64,000 nt of DNA from Pedococcus sp. 5OH_020. GTDB lineage: Bacteria > Actinomycetota > Actinomycetes > Actinomycetales > Dermatophilaceae. Below the pieces are notes generated by a model. It saw only the letters and a list, made by a program, of their open reading frames with translations, had not been told where the DNA came from and ran no database searches. Positions within the stretch are counted from its first letter, which is position 1. Each line of letters opens with the position of its first letter. A program made the translations under genes and the position numbers. Positions 45,133 through 56,198 of this stretch are shown here, in pieces. The stretch spans positions 124,001-188,000 of the forward strand of contig NZ_JAPYZV010000006.1 in assembly GCF_027812955.1 (NCBI RefSeq). The letters are read 5' to 3'.

Positions 45133-45585
45133 ATGGACGCAACGCCGTACCGCGAACGCGACCCGTTCGCGGTCATGCTGCGCGGCGCGTTCCTGCCGAC
45201 CTTGGCGGTCGGCCCCGTCGCGGTCGTGGTCGGCGCGCTCCTGCGCGGTGGCCGGGGTGCCCTCGGCGCCCTGCTGGGGTTCGCGGTCGCCGTGCTGTTC
45301 TTCGCCCTCGGACTCTGGGTCATGCGCCGCCTCAAGAGCGCCGAGGACCCGCTGCGGTTCCTCGCGAGCGCCTTGGCGGTGTTCATGGGACAGCTACTGT
45401 TCCTCCTCGTTGTGATCATCGCGCTGCAGCGCGCGCAGTGGCTCGATGGCACGGCGTTCGGCGTATCGGTGCTCGCAGTGGCGCTGGTGTGGCAGGTGTT
45501 CCAGGTGGTCGCCTTCGTCCGTTCCCGTCGACTTGCTTTCGACGCGCCCGCGGAAAGCGGGCAGGATGGGGGATCGCCCGCATGA
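45133..45585 (+). CDS. ATP synthase I-like membrane protein
   Basis: A 150-aa protein with four predicted helices (residues ~18-38, ~42-62, ~73-97, ~103-122) and charged ends, resembling AtpI-type proteins that precede atpB. It begins MDATPYRERDPFAVMLRGA; the longer open frame upstream overlaps the promoter. AtpI proteins assist assembly of the c-ring or Mg2+ supply in other bacteria. A second, shorter AtpZ/AtpI-like gene follows 15 nt later. I base the call on topology and position more than on motifs. Confidence 0.8.
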   Translation: MDATPYRERDPFAVMLRGAFLPTLAVGPVAVVVGALLRGGRGALGALLGFAVAVLFFALGLWVMRRLKSAEDPLRFLASALAVFMGQLLFLLVVIIALQRAQWLDGTAFGVSVLAVALVWQVFQVVAFVRSRRLAFDAPAESGQDGGSPA

Positions 45586-45600
45586 CCACAGGAGCTCAGC

Positions 45601-45858
45601 GTGACGACACTGCCCCCGCCCTCCTCCCCGGAGCGCCGACAGACGCCCTTGGAGCAGTCCGACGCAGGCCATCAGCGCCTCGACGAGGCGCGCATGTGGA
45701 ACGTCGTGTCGTACCTCATCACCGGGCCCGCGTTCTTCGGTGGGATCGGGTGGGCGCTGGACCACTGGCTGGGCACATCGTGGCTGGTCGTGGTGGGAAT
45801 CCTCGGCGGGATGGCCCTGTCGCTGTACCTCGTGTGGTTCCGGTACGGTACGCAGTGA
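45601..45858 (+). CDS. AtpZ/AtpI-family protein
   Basis: An 85-aa protein. A polar N-terminus (~30 residues) is followed by a two-helix hairpin with the family pattern GPAFFGGIGWALDHWLGTSWLVVVGILGGMALSLYLVWFRYG. AtpZ-type proteins are small membrane chaperones of the ATP synthase. GGAG lies 6 nt before the GTG. Its stop is 103 nt before atpB, and that gap shows no ORF or hairpin I can support. Confidence 0.82.
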   Translation: MTTLPPPSSPERRQTPLEQSDAGHQRLDEARMWNVVSYLITGPAFFGGIGWALDHWLGTSWLVVVGILGGMALSLYLVWFRYGTQ

Positions 45859-45961
45859 CTTCGGCAGACCTGTTGCCTGCTGGGTATGCCGCGTGCGGGC
45901 AGGGCCACGAGGCCCCCCGCTTCCTGTGCGAAGTGCTGAACGCGAAGCTCGAGGAGAACCT

Positions 45962-46774
45962 GTGAGTCTGAACATGCTGGGTGTGACCAACCTGGCGGCC
46001 GCTGGTGGCGATGGCGAGGGCTTCAAGGCGCCCGAGCCCGGCGAGTTCTACCAGCCGCTGGTCGGACATGGCGACTGGGCCATCACCCGGCCGATGGTCG
46101 TTCTCGCCATCTCGGTCGCACTCATCGCCTGGTTCCTCGTGGCGACCACGAGGAGGGCCGCGGTGGTCCCTGGCAAGGGCCAGTGGGTCACCGAGGGCGC
46201 CTACAACTTCGTCCGCAACGGCGTCGCCCGCGACATCATCGGCAGCCACGACTTCCTCAAGTTCGTCCCGCTGCTGTTCAGCATGTTCATGCTCATCCTC
46301 GTCAACAACCTGTTCGGCATCATCCCCCCGGTCCAGTACCCCACGATGAGCCGCATCGGGTTCCCGATCGCGTTGACCCTGCTCGTCTTCCTGATCTACC
46401 ACGCGGTCGGCATCCGCAAGAACGGGCTCGGGGGCCACCTCAAGCACATGATCCCGCCGGGCCTGCCCAAGGGGATCTACGTCCTCATCATCCCGCTGGA
46501 GCTGTTGACCTACTTCGTCACCCGCCCGCTCACCCTCGCGCTGCGACTCTTCGGCAACATGTTCGCGGGCCACATGCTGCTGCTCCTCTTCATCACCGGT
46601 GGCGAGTACATGGTCATCCACGGCGGCCTCGGGCTGAAGCTCGCCGGCGTCGGCTCCTTCGGCATGGCCCTCATCCTCACCGCGTTCGAGGGGCTGATCG
46701 AGTTCCTGCAGGCCTACATCTTCACGCTGCTCGCCGCGACGTACATCGCCGGCTCGCTGGCCGACGAGCACTGA
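45962..46774 (+). CDS. atpB: ATP synthase Fo subunit a
   Basis: A 270-aa integral membrane protein that forms the proton half-channels. The essential Arg is in the helix ending RPLTLALRLFGNMFAGHMLLL, followed by the last two helices with LILTAFEGLIEFLQAYIFTLLAATYI. The N-terminus MSLNMLGVTNLAAAGG is extended, as in other actinobacteria. GAGGAG lies 5 nt before the GTG at 45962; the upstream open frame only covers the AtpZ gene. Confidence 0.97.
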   Translation: MSLNMLGVTNLAAAGGDGEGFKAPEPGEFYQPLVGHGDWAITRPMVVLAISVALIAWFLVATTRRAAVVPGKGQWVTEGAYNFVRNGVARDIIGSHDFLKFVPLLFSMFMLILVNNLFGIIPPVQYPTMSRIGFPIALTLLVFLIYHAVGIRKNGLGGHLKHMIPPGLPKGIYVLIIPLELLTYFVTRPLTLALRLFGNMFAGHMLLLLFITGGEYMVIHGGLGLKLAGVGSFGMALILTAFEGLIEFLQAYIFTLLAATYIAGSLADEH

Positions 46775-46829
46775 CAACGTCCGGGCCCGCCCGTCGGGAG
46801 CCGGTGCACGACCGCTGGACCACAACTGA

Positions 46830-47105
<276 letters not shown>

Positions 47106-47158
47106 ACCGGCGGACCATCAGCCCAACCCCAGGCACCAGAGCAGCACCACAGCACTAG

Positions 47159-47757
<599 letters not shown>

Positions 47758-47758
<1 letters not shown>

Positions 47759-48570
47759 TGCGTGGTTCGTCGCGGGCGGCCGCAGCAGTGGGGAGCAAGG
47801 CCCTCGAGGCCGCCCTCGCCGGCGGTGCGGACCGTTCCGGCCTCGGCGAGGAGCTCCTCGCCGTGGCGGCCCTGGTCGACGGCAACGCCACGCTCCGGCG
47901 GGCGCTCGCGGACCCCTCACGGGAGGGCGAAACCAAGCGCCAGCTGGTGAGCCGGCTCCTGGGTGGCAAGGTGTCGGCCGGTGCGGTGGAGCTGCTGCGC
48001 GAGCTCGTCGGACAGCGCTGGGCGAGCGAGCGCGACCTGTCGGACACGGTCGAGGTGCTGGGCGTCGACTCGATCCTCGCGGCGGCGGAGCAGGCGGGCC
48101 AGCTCGACCGGGTCGAGGACGAGCTCTTCCGGTTCGAACGGATCGTGGCCGGCAACCCGGCCCTGCGGGACGCCTTGACCAACCGGCAGGGTGACGCAGG
48201 GGCCAAGGCGGACCTGGTGCGCCGGCTGTTGGAGGGAAAGACGACCGCGGAGACCCTGCGGCTGGCCCGCCAGGCCGTGCTCGCCCCGCGCGGACGGAAG
48301 CTCGACCGCACGCTGGAGCTGTACCTCTCGCTGGCGGCGAAGCGTCGCGAGCAGGTCACCGCCGTCGTCACGGCGGCCCACGACCTGGACGACACCCAGC
48401 GACAGCGCCTCGCCGCGGTGCTGCGCACGATCTACGGTCGGCCGGTCCTGCTCCAGGTCGTCATCGACGAGCACGTGATCGGCGGCGTCCGGGTGCAGGT
48501 GGGCGACGAGGTCGTCGACGGCACCGTGCTGCGCCGGCTCGACGAGGCCCGCAGGCACATCGCCGGCTGA
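47758..48570 (+). CDS. atpH: ATP synthase F1 subunit delta
   Basis: A 270-aa delta subunit, about 90 residues longer than in E. coli, as expected for actinobacteria. The N-terminal helical domain binds the top of alpha. The C-terminal OSCP signature is in DEHVIGGVRVQVGDEVVDGTVLRRLDEARRHI. The ATG overlaps the atpF stop. A 101-nt gap separates it from atpA. Confidence 0.96.
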
Positions 48571-48671
48571 GAACCCGCCGACGTCCGCGGCGGCATACGG
48601 TGAACAACTGAAGAGCTTTGCACCACTGAGACTTTCGCCCCACCAGGGACGACAACCGAGGAGAAGATGAC

Positions 48672-50309
48672 ATGACGGAGCTTTCGATCCGTCCGGAGGA
48701 GATCCGGGACGCACTGGACGACTTCGTGCAGTCCTACGAGCCCGGGGCGGCCGCCCGCGAAGAGGTCGGCCGCGTCACCGACGCCGGCGACGGCATCGCC
48801 CACGTCGAGGGCCTCCCGTCAGCCATGACGAACGAGCTGCTCCAGTTCGAGGACGGCACCCTGGGCCTCGCCCTCAACCTCGACGTGCACGAGATCGGTG
48901 TCGTCATCCTCGGTGACTTCGCGGGGATCGAGGAGGGCCAGGAGGTGAAGCGCACCGGCGAGGTGCTCTCCGTCCCGGTGGGCGACGAGTTCCTGGGCCG
49001 CGTGGTCAACCCGCTGGGCCAGGCGATCGACGGGCTCGGCGAGATCCGGACCTCGCAGCGCCGTGCCCTCGAGCTGCAGGCGCCGACCGTCGTCCAGCGC
49101 AAGTCGGTCCACGAGCCGCTGCAGACCGGCCTGAAGGCGGTCGACGCCATGACGCCGATCGGCCGCGGCCAGCGCCAGCTGATCATCGGCGACCGCCAGA
49201 CCGGCAAGTCCGCCGTGGCCGTGGACACGATCATCAACCAGAAGCAGAACTGGGCGACCGGCGACCCGACCCAGCAGGTGCGCTGCATCTACGTGGCCAT
49301 CGGACAGAAGGGCTCCACCATCGCGGCCATCCGCGGCACGCTGGAGGAGGCCGGGGCGCTCGAGTACACCACGATCGTCGCCGCTCCCGCGTCGGACTCC
49401 GCGGGCTTCAAGTACCTGGCGCCGTACACCGGCTCGGCCATCGGCCAGCACTGGATGTACGACGGCAAGCACGTCCTCATCGTGTTCGACGACCTGTCCA
49501 AGCAGGCCGAGGCCTACCGCGCCGTGTCGCTGCTGCTGCGCCGCCCGCCGGGTCGTGAGGCCTACCCGGGCGACGTCTTCTACCTGCACAGCCGCCTCCT
49601 CGAGCGCTGCGCCAAGCTGTCCGACGACCTCGGCGCGGGCTCGATGACCGGGCTGCCCCTGATCGAGACGAAGGCCGGCGACGTCTCGGCGTACATCCCG
49701 ACGAACGTCATCTCCATCACGGACGGCCAGATCTACCTCCAGGCCGACCTGTTCAACGCCAACGTCCGCCCGGCGATCGACGTGGGTGTCTCCGTGTCCC
49801 GCGTCGGTGGCGCGGCGCAGATCAAGGCCATGAAGGACGTCTCAGGACGCCTCAAGCTCGACCTGGCCCAGTTCCGTGCGATGGAGGCGTTCGCCATGTT
49901 CGCCTCCGACCTCGACCCGGCCTCACGGGCGCAGCTCGCCAAGGGCGCCCGGCTCGTCGAGCTGCTCAAGCAGCGGCAGGCCAACCCGTACCCGGTCGAG
50001 GAGCAGGTCGTCTCCATCTGGGCGGGCACCACCGGCCAGCTGGACTCGGTCGCCGTCGAGGACGTCTCCCGGTTCGAGACCGAGTTCCTGGACTACCTGC
50101 GCCGCGAGAAGTCGGGCCTGCTGGCCGCCATCCGCGAGTCGAAGAAGTTCGAGGACGAGACGCGCGCCGGGCTCGAGGAGGCCGTCACGGCGTTCAAGCA
50201 GCAGTTCCAGGCGTCCGGCTCCGAGTCGATCCCGGTCGGGCACGAGGCCGATCCCGAGGCGCTGGGCCACGACGTCGAGCAGGAGAAGATCGTCAAGCAG
50301 AAGCACTGA
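48672..50309 (+). CDS. atpA: ATP synthase F1 subunit alpha
   Basis: A 545-aa non-catalytic nucleotide-binding subunit. The P-loop is [11 protein letters not shown] near residue 173. [15 protein letters not shown] near residue 375 contains the catalytic-site Arg finger contributed to beta. The C-terminal tail ([19 protein letters not shown]) is longer than in E. coli, as in other actinobacteria. GAGGAGAAG precedes the ATG. A hairpin lies just after the stop, before atpG. Confidence 0.97.
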   Translation: MTELSIRPEEIRDALDDFVQSYEPGAAAREEVGRVTDAGDGIAHVEGLPSAMTNELLQFEDGTLGLALNLDVHEIGVVILGDFAGIEEGQEVKRTGEVLSVPVGDEFLGRVVNPLGQAIDGLGEIRTSQRRALELQAPTVVQRKSVHEPLQTGLKAVDAMTPIGRGQRQLIIGDRQTGKSAVAVDTIINQKQNWATGDPTQQVRCIYVAIGQKGSTIAAIRGTLEEAGALEYTTIVAAPASDSAGFKYLAPYTGSAIGQHWMYDGKHVLIVFDDLSKQAEAYRAVSLLLRRPPGREAYPGDVFYLHSRLLERCAKLSDDLGAGSMTGLPLIETKAGDVSAYIPTNVISITDGQIYLQADLFNANVRPAIDVGVSVSRVGGAAQIKAMKDVSGRLKLDLAQFRAMEAFAMFASDLDPASRAQLAKGARLVELLKQRQANPYPVEEQVVSIWAGTTGQLDSVAVEDVSRFETEFLDYLRREKSGLLAAIRESKKFEDETRAGLEEAVTAFKQQFQASGSESIPVGHEADPEALGHDVEQEKIVKQKH

Positions 50310-50315
50310 GCACGC

Positions 50316-50344
50316 GCCGGGCGCTCACGGAAGGAGCGCCCGGC
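50316..50344 (+). other. Intercistronic hairpin between atpA and atpG
   Basis: GCCGGGCGCTC and its exact complement flank a 7-nt ACGGAAG loop (11-bp stem), 6 nt after the atpA stop. It has no U-tract and lies inside an essential operon, so an mRNA processing or stability role is likelier than full termination. A 13-nt direct repeat (GCCCGGCGGCTCC) follows. Confidence 0.55.
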
Positions 50345-50432
50345 GGCTCCGTCGCCCGGCGGCTCCACCGCCCACGGCACACCGATCCCGCGGCCCGGCC
50401 GCGACGCAACGAGACGAGAGAGGCGGAAACAT

Positions 50433-51332
50433 ATGGGAGCGCAGATGCGGGTCTACCGTCAGCGCATCCGGTCCGTCCAGGCGACCAAGAAGATCACGCG
50501 CGCCATGGAGCTGATCGCGGCTTCGCGTGTGGTCAAGGCCCAGCAGCGGGTGAAGGAGTCCTCGCCGTACGCCCGTGCGCTCACCCGTGCCGTGTCGGCG
50601 GTGGCGACGTACTCCAACGTCGAGCACCCCCTGACCACCGAGCACGACGACGTGCGACGGGCCGCGGTCCTGGTCATCACCTCCGACCGTGGCCTCGCAG
50701 GCGCCTACAGCTCGTCGGTGATCAAGGAGTCCGAGCGGCTGGTGGGCGAGCTTCGAGCCGCGGGCAAGGAGGTCGTGCCCTACCTGGTGGGACGCAAGGC
50801 AGTGGGGTTCTACCGCTTCCGGAAGCGCGAGTTCGCCGCGGAGTGGAGCGGCTTCACCGACCAGCCGAACTTCGAGGCGGCCCGCGAGATCGGCAGCAGG
50901 CTCGTCGAGGACTTCACGCGTGACCAGTCCGAGGGCGGCGTCGACGAGGTGCACATCGTGTTCACGCGCTTCGTCAACATGGTGACCCAGGAGCCGGACG
51001 TCGTCCGCATGCTTCCCCTCGAGGTCGTCGAGGGCGAGGAGGCGCCGGCGGAGGACGACGTCCTGCCGCTCTACGAGTTCGAGCCCAGCGCCGAGCAGGT
51101 TCTGGACGCACTGCTGCCGAAGTACGTCACCGCCCGCATCTACAACTGTCTCCTGCAGGCCGCGGCCTCCGAGCTCGCCTCGCGCCAGCGGGCGATGAAG
51201 TCGGCCACGGACAACGCCGAAGAGCTCATCAAGAAGTACACCCGGTTGGCCAACCAGGCCCGCCAGGCCGAGATCACCCAAGAGATCAGCGAGATCGTGG
51301 GCGGCGCAAGCGCCCTCGCCGACGCCAGCTGA
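50433..51332 (+). CDS. atpG: ATP synthase F1 subunit gamma
   Basis: A 299-aa central-shaft subunit. The N-terminal helix starts [29 protein letters not shown], and the C-terminal helix ends [17 protein letters not shown]; both are strongly conserved. A roughly 15-residue insertion ([20 protein letters not shown] region) fits the actinobacterial gamma loop. GAGAGAGGCGG lies before the ATG. atpD starts 18 nt after the stop. Confidence 0.96.
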   Translation: MGAQMRVYRQRIRSVQATKKITRAMELIAASRVVKAQQRVKESSPYARALTRAVSAVATYSNVEHPLTTEHDDVRRAAVLVITSDRGLAGAYSSSVIKESERLVGELRAAGKEVVPYLVGRKAVGFYRFRKREFAAEWSGFTDQPNFEAAREIGSRLVEDFTRDQSEGGVDEVHIVFTRFVNMVTQEPDVVRMLPLEVVEGEEAPAEDDVLPLYEFEPSAEQVLDALLPKYVTARIYNCLLQAAASELASRQRAMKSATDNAEELIKKYTRLANQARQAEITQEISEIVGGASALADAS

Positions 51333-52808
<1,476 letters not shown>

Positions 52809-52832
52809 CGGTCTGCACCGACGACGTATGTC

Positions 52833-52862
52833 CGTGGGGCCGGCCAGCTGGCTGGCCCCACG
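52833..52862 (+). terminator. Hairpin between atpD and atpC
   Basis: A 30-nt near-perfect palindrome (CGTGGGGCCGGCCAG with CTGGCTGGCCCCACG, one G-T pair) starts 25 nt after the atpD stop. It looks like a full or partial terminator inside the atp operon. Confidence 0.6.
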
Positions 52863-52897
52863 GCGCACCGCGAGCCTGATGGCCGGCGACCGGTGAC

Positions 52898-52903
52898 TAG
52901 ACT
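52898..52903 (+). promoter_or_regulatory. Candidate -10 element for atpC and DUF2550
   Basis: TAGACT lies downstream of the hairpin and would start transcription near 52910. The leader of about 25 nt includes the atpC ribosome binding site GGTGGAGG. Confidence 0.5.
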
Positions 52904-52934
52904 CCGAACGAACGCATGACAGGTGGAGGACACC

Positions 52935-53204
52935 GTGAGCAGCTTGGCAGTCGAACTCGTCGCCGCCGACCGCAAGGTCTGGGAGGGCGAGGCCGACATG
53001 GTGGTGGCACGGACCGTGGACGGCGAGCTCGGCATCCTGCCCGGCCACACCCCACTGCTCGGCGTCCTGGTCGAGGGCCAGATCCGGATCAAGGCCGGTG
53101 ACGGGACCCACACCGCCACGGTCGACGGGGGTTTCCTGTCCGTCGACCGGGACAAGGTCATCATCGTCGCCGAGGCGGTAGACGCCTCGCAGATCCCGGC
53201 CTAG
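52935..53204 (+). CDS. atpC: ATP synthase F1 subunit epsilon
   Basis: An 89-aa epsilon made only of the N-terminal beta-sandwich (LAVELVAADRKVWEGEADMVV, DGELGILPGHTPLLGVL). The C-terminal two-helix domain found in E. coli is essentially absent. I place the start at the GTG at 52935 because GGTGGAGG lies 5 nt before it; a GTG at 52923 in the same frame sits inside that ribosome binding site. Without the helical domain, its inhibitory role must differ from E. coli. Confidence 0.95.
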   Translation: MSSLAVELVAADRKVWEGEADMVVARTVDGELGILPGHTPLLGVLVEGQIRIKAGDGTHTATVDGGFLSVDRDKVIIVAEAVDASQIPA

Positions 53205-53220
53205 CCCGGTAGGGGGGAGC

Positions 53221-53649
53221 ATGTCGCTCGTCGTCTCCGCGGAGGTGGTCGCCGGCGCGCTCGTCCTGCTCGCAGTCGCAACGCTGGCATACATCTTCGT
53301 CCGTCGACGGCTGCTGTCCTCGGGCGCGCCCCTGATGCTGTGCGCGCTCCAGGCCCACGGACGGTCCCAGTACCGCCTGGGCCTGCTGCGCTTCAGCGGG
53401 AGCACCCTGGAGTGGTTCACCCTGGTGGGGCCGTCGCCCCGTGCGGCTCGGACCTGGGAGCGTCCACGCCTGGAGCTGGGGCCGCCCGAGACGCCGCCGG
53501 CACCCATCTCAGGGCTGCCCGAGGCCGTCACGGTCGAGTGCCGGTACGACCCGGACACGTTCGCCCTCGCCCTGGCCCCCGCCGCGTACACGGCCATGCG
53601 GAGCTGGCTGGAGAGCTCGCCGCCGGGGTTCAACGTCAACGTCGCCTGA
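53221..53649 (+). CDS. DUF2550-family membrane protein
   Basis: A 142-aa protein with one N-terminal helix (residues ~6-28, SAEVVAGALVLLAVATLAYIFV) followed by a basic stretch (RRR) and a cytoplasmic beta-rich domain (YRLGLLRFSGSTLEWFTLVGPSPRAARTWER). I recognise DUF2550, which lies directly after atpC in many actinobacteria. Its function is not known. AGGGGGGAG precedes the ATG. It converges with the adenosyltransferase gene, with 59 nt between the stops. Confidence 0.85.
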   Translation: MSLVVSAEVVAGALVLLAVATLAYIFVRRRLLSSGAPLMLCALQAHGRSQYRLGLLRFSGSTLEWFTLVGPSPRAARTWERPRLELGPPETPPAPISGLPEAVTVECRYDPDTFALALAPAAYTAMRSWLESSPPGFNVNVA

Positions 53650-53708
53650 CCTCCGCCACCTGGGCGGCTCCGCGAACCTCCGCCGCTTCCGTGCCCGGCT
53701 GACCCGCG

Positions 53709-54329
53709 CTACCTCGGTGGCTCGGCCCGGCCGCCGCCCGGCTGCCAGAGGACGTCACCTCCGATCGGCAGGTTCGCGACCCGAGCCAGCACGAAGAGCA
53801 GGTCCGAGAGGCGGTTGAGGTACTTCGCGGTCAGGACGTTCACTCCGCCCTCGCCCCTGGTACCGGTGCCCGGAGTGTCGCCGTAGGCCGCGATGGCGGC
53901 CCACGCCTGGCGCTCGGCCCTGCGAACCACCGTCGTGGCCACATGGAGGTACGCGGAGCCCACGGTCCCGCCGGGGAGGATGAAGGACCGCAGCTTCTCC
54001 ACCCGCTCCAGGTACCGGTCGCAGTCGGCCTCCAGCTCCTCGATCCAGGCCCCCTCGACGCGGAGCGGGGGATACTCGTAGGACGGTTGTAGCGGCGTGC
54101 ACAGGTCCGCGCCGACGTCGAACAGGTCGTTCTGGACACGCAGCAGGGTCGCCCGCACGTCGTCAGCGAGCTCCCCGGCAGCGAGGGCGACGCCGATGGC
54201 GGCGTTGGCCTCGTTGACGTCGGCATACGCCAGCAGTCGCACGTCGGTCTTGCTGGTCCGGCTCAGGTCTCCCAGATGGGTGCTGCCGTCGTCGCCCGTG
54301 CGGGTGTAGATGCGCGTGAGGTTGACCAT
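53709..54329 (-). CDS. PduO-type ATP:cob(I)alamin adenosyltransferase
   Basis: A 206-aa helical-bundle enzyme that makes adenosylcobalamin. The N-terminal ATP-binding signature is IYTRTGDDGSTHLGDLSRTSK. The AYADVNEANAAIGVAL and VVRRAERQAW segments complete the PduO signature. The frame is open nine codons further up, but the ATG at 54329 gives the family N-terminus and has CAGGCT 6 nt upstream. The B12-dependent mutase 1.9 kb away needs this cofactor. It is divergent from murA. Confidence 0.94.
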   Translation of the reverse strand: MVNLTRIYTRTGDDGSTHLGDLSRTSKTDVRLLAYADVNEANAAIGVALAAGELADDVRATLLRVQNDLFDVGADLCTPLQPSYEYPPLRVEGAWIEELEADCDRYLERVEKLRSFILPGGTVGSAYLHVATTVVRRAERQAWAAIAAYGDTPGTGTRGEGGVNVLTAKYLNRLSDLLFVLARVANLPIGGDVLWQPGGGRAEPPR

Positions 54330-54335
54330 GGCGCC

Positions 54336-54341
54336 AGCCTG
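54336..54341 (-). promoter_or_regulatory. Candidate -10 element of the adenosyltransferase gene
   Basis: CAGGCT on the minus strand, then 6 nt, then the ATG at 54329. It deviates from TANNNT at the first base. Confidence 0.35.
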
Positions 54342-54400
54342 ACAGACGCGCGGCACCCGCCGGCAGTCCGGGCTCGCACAAGGCTCCTAGGAGGCTCCCA

Positions 54401-54406
54401 TAGGGT
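54401..54406 (+). promoter_or_regulatory. -10 element of murA (leaderless)
   Basis: TAGGGT, then 6 nt, then the GTG at 54413; there is no Shine-Dalgarno. Confidence 0.6.
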
Positions 54407-54412
54407 GGGTCG

Positions 54413-55714
54413 GTGGCAGAACGGTTCCGGATCGTCGGAGGCACCCCGCTGCGCGGCGAGGTGCTCATCTGGGGCGCGAAGAACAGCGCGCTGAAGCTGA
54501 TGGCCGCGGCCCTGCTCGCGGTCGGCCGGACGCGGCTGAGCAACGTGCCGGCCATCCTGGACGTGACCATCATGGCGGAGCTGCTCCGCCGGCTCGGCTG
54601 CGTGGTCGAGTACGACGCCGCGGCGGGTGTCGTCGAGATCGACGTCCCGGACCAGATCGGGCACCGGGCGGACTACGACCTCGTCCGAGCACTGCGGGCC
54701 TCCACCGCCGTACTGGGGCCGCTCGTGGCGCGATGTGGTGCCGCCGACGTCGCTGTCCCGGGAGGCGACGCGATCGGCTCGCGTGGCCTTGACCTGCACG
54801 CGGCCGGGCTGGAGGCGCTGGGGGCGAGCGTGCGGGTCACCCACGGCTTCCTCGTCGCCGAAGCGCCCCGCGGTCTGGACGGCGCCGAGATCCGGCTGGA
54901 GTTCCCGAGCGTAGGAGCCACGGAGAACGTCCTCACTGCCGCGGTGCTGGCGCGGGGCACCACCCGTCTGGAGAATGCCGCCCGCGAGCCCGAGATCGTC
55001 GACCTTGCCGCGATGCTCGTCTCGATGGGCGCAGGGATCGACGGTGCGGGCACCTCCACGGTGGAGATCCACGGGGTCGGCGCGCTGTCGCCCACGGAGC
55101 ACGCCGTGGTTCCCGACCGCATCGCCGCGGGAACCTGGGCGTTCGCAGCAGCGGCGACGCGCGGCGACGTGGAGGTCGTCGGCGCCCGGAGCGGGCACCT
55201 GACGGCCGCCCTGGAGCTCGTGGAAGCCAGCGGCGCCGTGGTGCGCGGGACCGAGCGGGGCTTCCGCGTCGACTCCGGGGGCCGGCGGCCGCGGTCCTTC
55301 GACGTGGCGACGCTGCCCTACCCCGGGTTCCCCACGGACCTGCAGCCCTTCGCGCTGGCCTGCAACGCCGTGGCGGAGGGCTCGGCGATGATCACCGAGA
55401 ACCTGTTCGAGGCGCGGTTCCGCACCGTCCAGGAGCTGAACCGCCTGGGGGCCGAGACCCGGATCGACGGGCATCACGTGATGGTCCACGGCGTGGAGCG
55501 GCTCTCCGGCGCGCCGGTCGAGGCAAGCGACATCCGAGCAGGAGCAGCGCTCGTCATCGCGGGTCTGGTGGCCGCCGGCGTGACGACGGTCAGCGGCGCC
55601 CACCACGTCGACCGTGGGTACGCCGGCTTCGCGGAGGCCCTGCAGGCTCTCGGCGCCGACGTGACACGAGAGGCCGACGACGATCCCTTTGGCGTGGCCT
55701 TTACCAGATCTTGA
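54413..55714 (+). CDS. murA: UDP-N-acetylglucosamine 1-carboxyvinyltransferase (Asp-type MurA)
   Basis: A 433-aa enolpyruvyl transferase that adds enolpyruvate to UDP-GlcNAc, the first committed step of peptidoglycan synthesis. The N-terminal [16 protein letters not shown] holds the catalytic Lys-Asn pair. The active-site loop reads [17 protein letters not shown]: residue 119 is Asp where E. coli MurA has Cys115, the fosfomycin target. Asp is usual in mycobacteria and predicts intrinsic resistance. The loop also has Gly where GSRP is common. The GTG is preceded by TAGGGT at 6 nt. Confidence 0.96.
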   Translation: MAERFRIVGGTPLRGEVLIWGAKNSALKLMAAALLAVGRTRLSNVPAILDVTIMAELLRRLGCVVEYDAAAGVVEIDVPDQIGHRADYDLVRALRASTAVLGPLVARCGAADVAVPGGDAIGSRGLDLHAAGLEALGASVRVTHGFLVAEAPRGLDGAEIRLEFPSVGATENVLTAAVLARGTTRLENAAREPEIVDLAAMLVSMGAGIDGAGTSTVEIHGVGALSPTEHAVVPDRIAAGTWAFAAAATRGDVEVVGARSGHLTAALELVEASGAVVRGTERGFRVDSGGRRPRSFDVATLPYPGFPTDLQPFALACNAVAEGSAMITENLFEARFRTVQELNRLGAETRIDGHHVMVHGVERLSGAPVEASDIRAGAALVIAGLVAAGVTTVSGAHHVDRGYAGFAEALQALGADVTREADDDPFGVAFTRS

Positions 55715-55791
55715 TCTGACCATCGACAACCCAACCCCCCAGCAGGCGCGTCACTGTGAGTGAATGTGACCACAGGCACCTAGGGGTTGGT

Positions 55792-56157
55792 ATGTCGGTC
55801 AGCACCATCGGGGGGCTCCCCGTCGAGGTCCGCGCCCATGACACGGGTCAGGAAGTCGCCATCACCGGTCGCATCGACGTGCACTCCGTCGCAGACGTCC
55901 GGCTGCTGCTGCACGAGATCATCGACAGTGGCTGCGGCGATGTCCGGGTCCGCCTTGCCGCCGCCGAGATCGGTGACGCCACCGGGCTGGGGGTGCTGGT
56001 GGAGGCCTACAACCGCGCCCGTCGGGCTGGACGCCGCCTCGCAGTCGTCGACATGACGGAGCGCACCGGTCGCCTGTTGCGTGCATCACGCCTCGACCGT
56101 GCGCTGGTGCTGCGCGAGAGCGCCGAACCAGGCACTGTGGCGGCTGTCACCGCCTGA
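55792..56157 (+). CDS. STAS-domain anti-sigma factor antagonist-like protein
   Basis: A 121-aa single STAS domain. It begins VEVRAHDTGQEVAITGRIDVHSVADVRLLLHEI and has the regulatory loop EIGDATGLGVLVEAYNRARRAG. In SpoIIAA the loop is DSSG, with the first Ser phosphorylated; here it reads DATG, so only Thr remains. No anti-sigma kinase gene adjoins it. TAGGGG 5 nt before the ATG can serve as ribosome binding site; a GTG 12 codons upstream is less likely. It may control a sigma factor or be part of a stressosome-like network. Confidence 0.87.
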   Translation: MSVSTIGGLPVEVRAHDTGQEVAITGRIDVHSVADVRLLLHEIIDSGCGDVRVRLAAAEIGDATGLGVLVEAYNRARRAGRRLAVVDMTERTGRLLRASRLDRALVLRESAEPGTVAAVTA

Positions 56158-56178
56158 GCGCCTCCCGCCCCGGCAGGC

Positions 56179-56196
56179 GCCGAAGGTACCTTCGGC
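56179..56196 (+). promoter_or_regulatory. 18-bp perfect palindrome over the -10 of the mutase gene
   Basis: GCCGAAGGTACCTTCGGC is fully palindromic. Its right half contains TACCTT, which lies 6 nt before the mutase ATG and fits a -10 element for a leaderless transcript. A repressor binding here would block transcription directly. Confidence 0.55.
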
Positions 56197-56198
56197 CC

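Noticed and set aside
45438-45965. A plus-strand frame of 175 codons overlapping the AtpI/AtpZ-like genes.
   Set aside because: It overlaps two genes with proper starts, membrane helices and family motifs in other frames and has no motif of its own.
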